A stretch of 35,823 nucleotides of DNA from the NCBI GenBank assembly GCA_009746045.1, contig RPFO01001064.1, positions 1 to 35,823 of the forward strand, given 5' to 3'. The notes beneath the pieces were generated by a model that made no database searches, was not told the origin of the DNA, and saw nothing but the letters and a program-made list of their open reading frames with translations. Below, piece by piece: positions 15,619-24,147 of this stretch; positions within the stretch are counted from its first letter, which is position 1; every line of letters begins with the position of its first letter. The translations under genes were made by a program, and so were the position numbers. Source of the DNA: Mesostigma viride. Lineage: Eukaryota; Streptophyta; Mesostigmatophyceae; Mesostigmatales; Mesostigmataceae.

Positions 15619-15967
15619 TCGACCCTGGCCATCTGCACGCGCGCAATAAAGAGGGCAACAACGCAGGCAGAGCTCTCACTTTCCCACTTCAGGGGATGGG
15701 AACTTTTTACCTCCTAACAGCCACCCCTGAACAATAAGGCTAAGGAGAAGGAATGGGACCGGCAACAGCCGACCAGAAGAATAAAGGGCTATCCGTGGCC
15801 CTACAATAAAGCAGTATGGTGTCCTATTCAATAATCAATCAATTAACAACATATATCCATTGCCTATTCAATTTAAATAGCAAAACAAGCAGTAAATAGG
15901 GGGTTACCTTGCGAAGCCGTAGTCGCGGCGGCCTGCTGTCGCGGTCGGGCACCCAGCAAGGGGACCC
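15619..15967. other. Intergenic region with several polyadenylation-type signals
   Basis: No gene is visible. AATAAA occurs near 15646, 15780 and 15806. The second half (15800-15900) is AT-rich and contains GGTGTCCTATTCA (15818-15830), which also occurs at the centre of the foldback at 22878-22890. The region ends at the start of the LTR. Confidence 0.4.
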
Positions 15968-16775
15968 TGTTAGGGATATTATATCCACCTGGCCACAATG
16001 TATCCCAGCCTGATTTATTTCTTGTTGGATTTATTCCATATGGACTGGGAATTCGATAGCGTTGATAAGCTAGATGGATTGGGCTCAATGAGCTGATCAA
16101 TATTCATGTGCCATAGTCCTATACTTGGACATGGATGACTTGTAACCTGAGTCAGCCTAGTAGCATCACGTATTTGATTGACAAGTGGTGCTATGGCCTA
16201 TTGGACAAGTGTTTGGTCCATGAGCTGACAAGTGTTGGAAGCTCATGATGACACATGTTATGACTTACATGATGACAAGTGGGTAGACTCATTGCATGAC
16301 ACTTGTCACTCCAAGGAGAAGAGATGTGTCACTTTATTAATCATGTTATGTGGCACATTATTACGTAGACACTTGGCATCTAGCTATTATGCCAGCTCAT
16401 TGGATCATGTCTAGAATGTTCTAGGAATGTTCTAAGAATATGCCAGGAATATTCCTGGAATATACTGAGAATATGCTGGGAATATGCTAGGAATATGCTA
16501 GGATGTTTCTACAAGCTTCTGTGATGATGTCATTGCTGATGTCATCCTTCCTAGCCTAAAAGTTATAAAAGGAAACTGCCCCCTAAGGGCAGGTACCTCC
16601 ATTCAACCTCCATTCAAGCTCTTCTCCAACTATTATATTCTAATAAAGCCATTTATTCTTCCACGTAAATTGTCTTCAACCTCTCTTTCTTTCAGCACCT
16701 GCAAGGTGTGTGGGTAGCAAGGCCAAGCACAAGGCATTGTGTAAAACCCATTAGTCTCCTCTCCCAATCCAAACA
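15968..16775 (+). mobile_element. 5' LTR of a Copia-type retrotransposon
   Basis: The segment begins TGTTAGGGATATTATAT and ends CCAAACA (TG...CA), directly followed by a primer-binding site. It contains a TATA box (TTATAAAA at about 16563-16570) and an AATAAA (16642-16647) in the right order for an LTR. Short tandem GAATATGCTAG-like units fill 16421-16505. TGTTAG starts are common for plant Copia LTRs. No second LTR is visible in the window. Confidence 0.75.
16421..16505 (+). repeat. Short tandem units inside the LTR
   Basis: Imperfect 11-14-bp units of the form GGAATATGCTAG / GGAATGTTCTAG are repeated about seven times. Such arrays in plant LTRs often lie in the enhancer part of U3. Confidence 0.6.
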
Positions 16776-16787
16776 TGGTATCGGAGG
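16776..16787 (+). other. Primer-binding site complementary to initiator Met tRNA
   Basis: TGGTATCGGAGG follows the LTR end immediately. The plant Copia consensus for priming by initiator methionine tRNA is TGGTATCAGAGC, matched here at ten of twelve positions. This fixes the LTR boundary and the element's orientation. Confidence 0.7.
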
Positions 16788-16858
16788 TTTGTTACTGAGG
16801 AACAAGAAGACCACTGTGAACCCAGAGACATCCAGTTCCATTGGCGACTGAAGACACC

Positions 16859-17672
16859 ATGGCTACCAAGGAAGCGTGCTACAAGCAATTCCGGGCAACA
16901 AGCAAGTCCATCACAACGTTTGATGGGCGGTCTCTGAGGAAATGGGAAGAAATCAAGGCTGTGTTGAAGGCCTTAGCATCGGCCTATTGTGACCTGGTCA
17001 AGGTCCTAACTGGAGAGGAGGATTCGCTAAAGGAGGTCAAGACTGCGCTGCTGGAGGCGGAGGAGCTACTGCACGGAAGGCGTTCTGCTCAAGCAAAGAA
17101 GGAGGGCTCCCCTAACGGCCAGGTTTTCCACACTACTGCGAAGAAAAGTGGAGGAAAGAGGCGGTGCAATTACTGCAAGAAGGCCGGGCACGTGGACACC
17201 CAGTGCTGGGAGAAGCATCCGGAGCTGAAGCAAGAACGCAAGAACAAGGCAACGCGACGGAACCAAGCGAGAAAGGAGCACTCACCAGGTGCCAGCGAGG
17301 CGCGTATCACCGAGGAGGCTGCGGAGCGGTCCGGCTTCGTCTTCGCCACCATCGCCGAGTCGCCATCGCCGTCGGATGCTGCTGCACTCACGCAGTATGA
17401 AAAGAAAGCACCGACCAGCTGGGTGCTGGATTCCGCAGCGAGCTGTCACATGACGCCATGCCCGTCGGATTTCGTGTGCCTGCACCCTCACAACAGGGAA
17501 ATCAGCGGCTCAGGCGGCAAACTGAAGGCGACAGCCATCGGGACTGTCAAGCTGAAGCTGCCGGGCCAGGAGGCAGACGTGCAGCTCCAAAACGCGCTGC
17601 TCGTTCCAAAGCTGAGCACCCGACTTTTATCTGTCGGCCAGCTCGTCAAGGATGGCCACAAGGTCGACCTCG
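16859..17672 (+). pseudogene. Copia gag and partial protease, internally deleted and truncated
   Basis: The ATG at 16859 opens a Copia-type gag (MATKEACYKQF, then a UBN2-like start with FDGRSLRKWEEIKAVLK). The text jumps to the gag C-terminal part (EVKTALLEAEELLHGR), so about 100 residues appear deleted. A zinc knuckle CNYCKKAGHVDTQC lies at 17165-17206 and the aspartic-protease start WVLDSAASCHMT at about 17420-17455. It continues to LLSVGQLVKDGHKVDL, then at about 17672 the sequence switches to an unrelated LINE reverse transcriptase. Integrase, RT and RNase H of the Copia element and the 3' LTR are absent, so the element cannot be autonomous. Confidence 0.75.
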
Positions 17673-19572
17673 CCCAGCGGGTTGCTGACCCCCTGGGACC
17701 CTGTACTTTGCCGCCCCCCTCCAGGGTTGCCTCCAAGCGGTCCATGCTGCCCACCCGGCGGTCGCTATTCAGGCCTACTTGGATGATATCTACCTGCTGG
17801 GCCCTGTGCCGGACACCACCGCGGCTCTGCTGGCACTGCAGACCGCGGTGGCCGACATCAACCTCCAGTTGACCCTTGCCAAGTGCGCGGTGTACTCGCC
17901 CCAAGGTGATTGCTCCGGCTTTCCGCCCCAGCTCTTGGGCCGGGACGAGCGCCTCCATGGGTTGGATGTCCTCGGCGTTCCGGTTGGCGACCCCGCGTTT
18001 GTCATCGATGCTCTGCGGGCCGCCCTCGAGGCACGCACTGAGGTACTGCCCTTGATTGCGCGCCTTCATGATATTCGCAGACCAAGGGTCTGCTTCTGTG
18101 GTTTTGCGCTCACCCTCGCGTCGTTCACTGGCTCCGGGGCGCTCTTCCGTCTCAGGTCCGGCTGGCCGCCGAGGGCCACGACGAACGCATCCAGTCGGCC
18201 TTGGCGCAGCTGGTCCCGGGCCCCGACCTCCCGCCACATGCTATTCGCATTGCCTCCCTGCCTGCACGGATGGGTGGCTGCGGTCTGACTCGTGCCGCCC
18301 GGCTGGCCCCAGCAGCCTTTTTGGGCTCCGTCGCTCAGTCGTGGGCGGAAAGCTGCCGGCTCCTGCCCCTTTTGGCAACGGCAGCGCCTGACCTCCTGGA
18401 CCCCAGCAGCCCTTTGCCCTTCGTCACCGCCATCCAGGAGGCCTATGCTGAGATCCAGCAGGCCTGTTCTCCCGTCCGTGCCGCTCAGGCGGTACAGCGC
18501 CACCTCCCTCGCGGCACTCCCTCGGTCGCCTCCGTTCAATCTCCCGCCGCATTCCCTGCTCGCGTCATCGATAAACACCAGAAAACCTACGCGGGTATTC
18601 TGCACACGGCTGATTGGATTGCTCTTTTCGCGGACCTCAACGCCCAGGGACGTGCGTGGCTGTTCTCGCTTTCCTTGCGGAGTGTGGGCTCGGCGTACCT
18701 TCGTGCTCTTCCCATGGCCCCCCATTTGCCTTGGCTCCCAGCCACTACTCGGTGGCGCTCCGGCACCAGCTATTTGCCCCGCAGCCTCTTGTTCCGGCCG
18801 GGCGGCCTTGTGGTAGCTGTGGGCAGCCGCTGGATCCCACGGGGACTCACTACCTTGCCTGCATGGGGGGCCAACAGAATCAGAATTGGTATTTGTATTT
18901 GCACACTGTCCTCCTGACGGTGGTGCTCGCCATGATTCGGTCGGTTTTCCCCCACGCGAACATCCGGTCCGAGGATGCGGATGGCGCTGCCTTCTATTCC
19001 CCCAACCACCGGCCTGACATCGTGGTGCTGGACTTTGAGGGGGGTGGCCGGCATCTGCTTATTGACGTTTCGGTGGCGCGGCCCTTGGCTCTTAGCCACG
19101 TGGCTGGGGCCTCCCTCACGGCAGGTTACACGGCGGACCGGGCGGAGCGGGCCAAGCTCCTGGCCTACGGCGACGTCGGGCACCATCGTGTGGTGCCCTT
19201 TGTCCTGGAGGAGTTTGGGGCCATGGGGCCCCTGACCTCCGCCTTCTTCAAGGAGTGTTGCCGGCTCCGGGAGGACCGGCTGGACCTGGAGGGCCAGCGG
19301 GCCCCATGGTCGGCGCGGACCTGGACGTCATATTGGCGTCAGCGCTTGTCGGTGGCGCTGACTCGGGCCATGGCGGACATCATGCTCCGCCGTACGCGGG
19401 CTGATTTTGCGGTGCAGCAGGGCTATTAGGTTCCTCCCGTTAGGCGTTTCCATTGGTCTTATCGTAGTATAGAGCTTTGACATGGCTCTGTATATAGGTT
19501 TATAGCTGGGCGTTTGCTTTGGTTTGAGTGATTTCACTCTGCTGTAAGTAATTATATTTTTAATATATATTC
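17672..19572 (+). mobile_element. 5'-truncated non-LTR retrotransposon (LINE) fragment
   Basis: The fragment starts inside a reverse transcriptase at the DPLGP motif and shows YLDDI (catalytic Asp pair) at about 17776-17790. The coding signal then passes through three frames (17.68-18.15, 18.15-18.7, 18.7-19.43 kb), so it is decayed. Near the C-terminus lie a CCHC-like zinc motif (CGSCGQPLDPTGTHYLAC, 18809-18862) and a PD-(D/E)XK-type nuclease core (RPDIVVLDFE...HLLIDVSV, about 19010-19076), with the coding end at 19429. The 3' part is AT-rich (TTAATATATATTCC to about 19572). Elements with RT plus C-terminal restriction-like endonuclease are known from algae and plants. Confidence 0.75.
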
Positions 19573-19797
19573 CTAGTCTGAGGTGGCAGGAGGGGGCTGC
19601 CAGGGCTTGTGGTCAACGTGGATGACCGCCCCCCTCCAGTATACCGGCTTCCCCCGTGCGCTCTGCCGGAGCTGGAGGTAGGTCGGCCATAGCTCGCGTC
19701 GCCGCTGTTGCTGGGCCAGGGTCAAGTCGTCGTCCAGCGTGAAGCGAGTCTCCGAGAGCTTCTTGCGGCATTTAAGGAACTACAGCTTGTCCGCCAT
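19573..19797 (-). pseudogene. LINE ORF-like C-terminal fragment with in-frame stop
   Basis: On the minus strand the frame ending at TAG 19575-19573 reads CRKKLSETRFTLDDDLTLAQ, then RRRELWPTYLQLRQSARGKP and VYWRGAVIHVDH. This matches the general form of the C-terminal domain of LINE ORF1-type proteins ('...L.eDLTp.Q...R.eLWP.....R..GK...WRG..v.V'). A TAG interrupts the frame five codons after an ATG at 19797, so it is a remnant. It abuts the 3' end of the plus-strand LINE fragment but points the other way. Confidence 0.55.
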
Positions 19798-19799
19798 GT

Positions 19800-20110
19800 A
19801 CTTAAAGGTGAGGAGCACGGGTGCCGGGCCTGGCGGGCCAGCCTTCCCCCGCGCGCGGGGGAGGCGGACAGCCGACACGTCCAGCTCACCAGTGAGTAGC
19901 ATGGGGGCAAAAATGTCGCGCTTAAATGGGCACCTCAAGAAGGCTCGTGGAGGTCTCACCTGCTGGCTGGTCGAAGTACGTGCTTGACGATGACAACCGC
20001 TTCGCGACGTGACCCCGAGGGACCTTCCCGTACGCTTCCCGTACGCTTCCCGGTAGTTCGCGGTAGTTCCTACTAGTTGCTGGTTAGTTCCCAGGGAGGG
20101 GTGTGGATAG
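19800..20110. other. Non-coding junction region
   Basis: No supported gene is seen. The direct duplication GTACGCTTCCCGTACGCTTCC lies near 20030-20050, followed by AGTTCGCGGTAGTTC-type short repeats. It joins the retroelement island to the repeat-rich viral stretch. Confidence 0.35.
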
Positions 20111-20119
20111 TTCCCAGGG

Positions 20120-20410
20120 TCTATGGATTTCCCAGGAAATCCCAGGATATCTAGGGATTCCCAGGGAGGCCAAGGAAGACAGGGACTCTCCAGGGACCCA
20201 AGGGTACGCAACAGGGTCCAGGACATTCCAGATGTCCAGGGACCAGAGGACATACCAGGTGTCCGGGGACCCAGGGACAGTCCGGATGTCCGCTGGACCG
20301 GAGGACATGTCAGACGTCCGCTGGACCGGAGGACATGTCAGACGTCCGCTGGACCGGAGGACATGTCAGACGTCCGCCGGACCCAGGGACAGTCCGGATG
20401 TACGCGGACG
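20120..20410 (+). repeat. 28-bp tandem repeat and related CCAGGGAC/GTCCGG words
   Basis: Three exact 28-bp units starting GTCCGCTGGACCGGAGGACA lie at 20288-20315, 20316-20343 and 20344-20371, followed by a partial copy. The flanks (20120-20287 and 20372-20410) carry the shorter words CCAGGGAC and AGGACAT.CCAG, so the array looks like local expansion from a degenerate satellite. The frames read across it (RWTGGHVRRPLDRR) are repeat by-products. Confidence 0.75.
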
Positions 20411-20449
20411 GGCGGGCGGATATCCAGGGAGTGGTCGTCGAGGACATGC

Positions 20450-20690
20450 GACCTGCCACGTGGCGCGAGTGGATTGGAGGGAAGTACGAGGAGGTCGTGG
20501 AACCACGGGGGTACGGGGGGATACGGGGAAGCACGGGGATGTACGGAGAGTATCCAGGGAGGCGTGGGTGTCGTAACCGCAATTCGGACAATGTCACTTG
20601 GCGCGTCCTGTACCCGCCACGTGGCGCATATGGATTGGAGGGAAGTACATGGAGGTCGGGGAACCACGGGGAGTACGGGGAAAAATGTGT
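20450..20690 (+). promoter_or_regulatory. Duplicated G-box (GCCACGTGGCGC) plus ATTGG module
   Basis: GCCACGTGGCGC at 20455-20466 and 20616-20627 is followed in both cases by TGGATTGGAGGGAAGTAC and a nearly identical tract of about 75 bp. Two more GCCACGTGGCG copies lie at 22238 and 22441. CACGTG is the plant G-box/E-box core and ATTGG an inverted CCAAT box. The second copy ends about 30 bases before the gene at 20718. A promoter or enhancer role is inference. Confidence 0.45.
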
Positions 20691-20717
20691 ACGGGGGAAG
20701 TATCTCCGAACTCCCAC

Positions 20718-21269
20718 ATGACCGTCGCGTCGCCGTACCACAGGCGGGAGGGTGCCGCGCCCGACGCCCGACGAAAGCGAATGCTGCAGCTCGCCGCCGC
20801 GCAGGGGATCCCGCCGGCCGTGCAGCAGTCGTCCGGGTTCCTCCAGACCGCGTTCAACGGCGTGCTCAAGCTGCTGTTCCGGAAAGTGGGCTCGAAGATT
20901 ATCCGCGAGGCGATCAAGCGGGAGCAGGGGCTCCAGGCTTTACTCCGATTCAACTCACCCCTTAAAGCTTTTAACATGGGCGGGCTGCAGAGCTACCTGG
21001 GCACCAAAGGGGCGCGCGTGGCCAGGGCGGTGCGGATCGGCATCCGCGTCGTACGCATTGTCATGATGGTAGCCTACGTCATACCCAAGGGACTCGAGGA
21101 GTTCGACGTGATGGAGCTCGCGGCCGGGACCGCGGCCGACGGGTACGACCGCACGCACGACGCGATCGTCGGGATCGAGGGGGACGAGGACGAGGAGCTG
21201 GCGGCGCTCGCGGCGGCGGGCGCGGTCGAGGAGGAGCTGTCCGTCGACGACGAGATCGTCTATTTTTAG
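20718..21269 (+). CDS. Hypothetical membrane-associated helical protein with acidic tail
   Basis: The 183-residue protein starts MTVASPYHRREGAAPDARRK. Residues about 40-75 are amphipathic (TAFNGVLKLLFRKVGSKI). A hydrophobic-basic segment at about 110-138 (ARAVRIGIRVVRIVMMVAYVI) could insert into a membrane. The last 50 residues are strongly acidic (GDEDEELAALAAAGAVEEEL) and end in DEIVYF. The frame is intact. It sits 64 bases upstream of the next gene in the same orientation, so the two may form one unit. The family is not recognised. Confidence 0.6.
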   Translation: MTVASPYHRREGAAPDARRKRMLQLAAAQGIPPAVQQSSGFLQTAFNGVLKLLFRKVGSKIIREAIKREQGLQALLRFNSPLKAFNMGGLQSYLGTKGARVARAVRIGIRVVRIVMMVAYVIPKGLEEFDVMELAAGTAADGYDRTHDAIVGIEGDEDEELAALAAAGAVEEELSVDDEIVYF

Positions 21270-21333
21270 CCGACGAGCCGGCGGCGGCGGCGAAAAGTTC
21301 TCAGGGAATCGTATCCGGATCCGGACCCGAACC

Positions 21334-21810
21334 ATGTCCGACGTGCGCGTGCTGACGATCCACTCCGACGCGGCCAACGTGACCGACGCGACCACGAGCG
21401 CGGCCAACGAGTGGGTCGTGACCGTGTCGGCCGACGAGTCCGCGCCTTTGCTCGGCCCGCGGTGGAAGATGCATCTGCTCTACGCGTGCGTGAAGGGCTT
21501 CGTGCCCGCGGGCACCAGCCGGGTCGTGGGGATCTACTCGGACGGGTTCCTCGGGGCGGCGGACGGGGGGATGACGCTGTTGGCGGCCGAGACGGCGCTC
21601 TCGAACCTCGCGTCCGACGTCACCGTGGTCAACCAGCAGAACTACCTGCCCATCGCGAACCCGCGGCTGCTCAGGGACGGGGGCTCGTTCCGCGTGCGCG
21701 TGTGCCACCTGGACGCGGCCAGCCCGCTGACCGCTGGCGCGCGGCCCGTCGTGGGCGACTGGACGCTCGTGCTGCGGCTCGAGATGTTGGGCAGCAAGCC
21801 GCGGACGTGA
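21334..21810 (+). CDS. Beta-rich putative virion protein
   Basis: The 158-residue protein has an intact frame (MSDVRVLTIHSDAANVTD). Predicted strands alternate with short loops, and WKMHLLYACVKGFVPAGTSR resembles the strand-'VxxCxLxxxxVP' signature in the protein at 4083. Both end in a hydrophobic strand (WTLVLRLEML against FAMVLEFTC). Small jelly-roll-like minor capsid or penton proteins of large DNA viruses have this size and pattern, but the link is by eye only. A TATA box is not evident upstream. ATCCGGATCCGGACCCG precedes the ATG. Confidence 0.5.
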   Translation: MSDVRVLTIHSDAANVTDATTSAANEWVVTVSADESAPLLGPRWKMHLLYACVKGFVPAGTSRVVGIYSDGFLGAADGGMTLLAAETALSNLASDVTVVNQQNYLPIANPRLLRDGGSFRVRVCHLDAASPLTAGARPVVGDWTLVLRLEMLGSKPRT

Positions 21811-21875
21811 GCGCGCGCGGGCGCCGGCGGAGGCAGGGGGCGGAGGGCGGACTCGGCTTGAAACCGAGCTTACTC

Positions 21876-22214
21876 TGGCCGATTCCTCTGGGGAGAGGTG
21901 TGTGATGCCTGATTCCTCTGGACACGAGGTGCGTGATGGCTGATTCCTCTGGAAGGAAGAGATCACAGTGTAAATCCTCTCTGATGTGAGACGAATCGGG
22001 CTGATTCCTCTGGACACGAGGTTGCTTCATCTGCAGAGGAAGACGTCGCCGGGCTGATTCCTCTGGAAGAGGAGTGTGCGATGTTTGCTTCATCTGGACA
22101 CGAGGTGAGTGATGGCTGATTCCTCTGCAGAGGAAGACGTCACAGGGTGATTCCTCTGGAGACGAGGTCCTGCAGAGAAAGACGTCGCCGGGCGATTCCT
22201 CTGGACGAAGGGAG
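21876..22214 (+). repeat. Dispersed GATTCCTCTGG repeats
   Basis: GATTCCTCTGG recurs about nine times in 340 bases (for example near 21881, 21911, 21942, 22001, 22057, 22119, 22149, 22192), often followed by ACACGAGGT or AGAGGA and preceded by GGCT. Spacing is variable (about 20-60 bases). There is no ORF. The words AGAGGAAGACGTC and GACACGAGGT also repeat. Confidence 0.7.
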
Positions 22215-22489
22215 ATTTAGAGCGGCCGGTGTGGAGTGCCACGTGGCGAGGTTCTATTGGTTACGAAATTTGGCGCGGCCGGTGTGGAGCGTGGCCGTAG
22301 AGGAGTCGAAGGGACGCGGGGGAGGCCACGGGGAAGGCGGGGGGCACGGGGAGGGCGGGGGAGGCGGGGAAGGCGGAGGCGTAACCGAAATTCGGCGAAT
22401 CCGATTGGACACGAGAATTGGCGCCGCTGACATAGAGAGTGCCACGTGGCGTCGACGGATTCGACGGAACTATAAGCGCCGCGCCAGAG
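22215..22489 (+). promoter_or_regulatory. G-box/CCAAT/TATA promoter-like region without an obvious gene
   Basis: GCCACGTGGCG occurs at 22238-22248 and 22441-22451, ATTGG near 22256 and 22404, and a TATA-like CTATAAGC near 22470. GCGGCCGGTGTGGAG is directly repeated (22222, 22275). CGTAACCGAAATTCGG near 22379 matches CGTAACCGCAATTCGG near 20574. Between them is a GGGGA-rich tract (22315-22380). The TATA-like site is followed by the foldback rather than a credible reading frame. Confidence 0.4.
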
Positions 22490-23285
22490 ACGGGTGTACC
22501 CTCTGTTCCACCCTCCCTTTTTGCCCTCTTCACCCCCTTTTTTGACCCCCGAAAACCCCCTTCCCGACCCCCGAGAAAGCCCTGTTCCGGTGTTCCGGCC
22601 CACCCCCCCTGGGCCGGTATCATTTGAAAAAAAAATTTTCTGGGACCGAAATCCTTCGTTTTGGACTTAGCCGTTTTCGGCCTCTCCTCTTCCCCTTTCT
22701 CTCCCTCCCTCTCCTTTCTCTCTCCCTCTCCTTTCTCTCTCCTCTCCCTCTCTCTTCTCCCCTCTCTTCCCGTCCCTATATATCCAGGGGTATAGGGTTC
22801 TATTTATTTATTTTTCCTATAAAATCAGTTTTAGAAAAGATACCGGCACGCCATCCCGGAAATAGGATATATAAGACGGTGTCCTATTCACGCCCCACGG
22901 TTAAATAGGACGAATAGCCGCCTATATATACCGTTCCTATTCCCGGAGGGGGCGTGCTGGTATCATTTATAAAACTGATTTTATAGGAAAAATAAATAAA
23001 CAGAACCCTATACCCTGGATATGTAAAGACGGGAAGGGAGAGGAGAGAGAGGGGAGAGGGAAGAGAGAGGGAAGAGAGAGAGAGAGGAGGCCGAAATCGG
23101 CTAAGTCCAAAACGCCATTTTCCTGGCCATAAAAAAAAAAGTTTTCCAAATGATACCGGCCCAGGGGGGGTGGGCCGGAACACCGGAACAGGCCTTTTTC
23201 GGGGGTCGGGAAGGGGGTTGTCGGGGGTCAAAAAAGGGGGTGAAGAGGGCAAAAAGGGAGGGTGGAACGGAGGGATGCACCCGTT
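22490..23285. repeat. Large imperfect palindrome (foldback), arms about 390 bp
   Basis: The left arm from about 22490 (CCACCCTCCCTTTTTGCCC onwards) is repeated as its reverse complement in the right arm ending about 23285, including GGCCGGTATCATTTG, GTTTTGGACTTAGCCG, the CT-rich tract, the CCTATAAAATCAG stretch and the CTATTC motifs at the centre near 22900. The arms differ by substitutions and small indels, so this is not a simple assembly hairpin. No transposase frame is present between the arms. It could be a foldback/MITE-type element or the relic of a viral hairpin end or concatemer junction. Confidence 0.65.
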
Positions 23286-23835
23286 TCGGGCCGAATCGGC
23301 GCGGCGCTCTGAGTAGCGACCAATCGGGTCGCTCGGTTTTGGCGGGAAATTGGGGGAAATCGGCGCGGCGCTCTCCGTGGAGATCTCGGGCTGACTCGGG
23401 GAGTTTCGGGTCGATCGGGGACTCTCGGGTCGGATCGGGGACTCTCGGGCCGACTCGGGTCGAATCGGGCCGAATCGGGTCGAATCGGAGGGAGAGGGGA
23501 GAGGGAAGAGAGAGGGAAGAGAGAGAGAGGAGGCCGAAATCGGCTAAGTCCAAAACGCCATTTTCCTGGCCATAAAAAAAAAAGTTTTCCAAATGATACC
23601 GGCCCAGGGGGGGGGAGCCGGAACACCGGAACAGGCCTTTTTCGGGGGTCGGGAAGGGGGTTTTCGGGGGTCAAAAAAGGGGGTGAAGAGGGCAAAAAGG
23701 GAGGGTGGAACGGAGGAATGCACCCGTTTCGGGCCGAATCGGCGCGGCGCTCTGAGTAGCGACCAATCGGATCGCTCCGTTTCGCCGATGTGACGGATGG
23801 CGCGGCGCTCCGAGTAGCGACCAATCGGATCGCTC
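23090..23835 (+). repeat. Direct duplication of about 250-280 bp
   Basis: The stretch from about 23090 to 23350 (AAATCGGCTAAGTCC, the GGTATCATTTGG complement, the AGGGTGGAACGGAGG block, then GAGTAGCGACCAATCGG) recurs at about 23521-23790, with only scattered differences. A shorter piece, GGCGCGGCGCTC.GAGTAGCGACCAATCGG, appears a third time near 23798. The 170 bases between hold TCGGG-type degenerate repeats. Confidence 0.65.
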
Positions 23836-24147
23836 GGTTTTGGCTGGAAATTCGGGGACGGGTAGGGTCCTGGCACGAGGAGATCCACGGGAAGGTCCAC
23901 GGGGAGGTCCACGTACGGCGCGCCGGATCCGCGGGACGGACGCGATTCGGGTACGATTCGCGGGTTTGGGACCGTCGATTGGCGCCGTGTCGATCCGCGG
24001 GACGGACGATCCCCGTGTCGGTTCGGAGGATCGGATCCGTGTCGGTTCGGAGGATCGGGAGGAGTGCGCCTACATGAGCCGCCGAGACCCTCGTCTCCCC
24101 TCATCCCTTCCTCTCTCCCTCTCAACGATAGAAGCGCGCACGGTAGA

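Noticed and set aside
17779-19429. The reverse transcriptase as a viral or retron-type gene
   Set aside because: DPLGP, YLDD, the CCHC-like motif and the PD-(D/E)XK core in this order belong to a non-LTR retrotransposon, and the frame is broken twice.
20103-20965. Plus-strand frames of 157 and 280 codons through the 28-bp repeats
   Set aside because: They consist of repeat-derived RWTGGHVRRPLD blocks and enter the genuine 20718 gene in the wrong frame.
22490-23285. The palindrome as an assembly or chimeric-read artefact
   Set aside because: The arms differ by many substitutions and indels, which a read foldback would not produce. It is kept as a genuine structure, subject to read checks.
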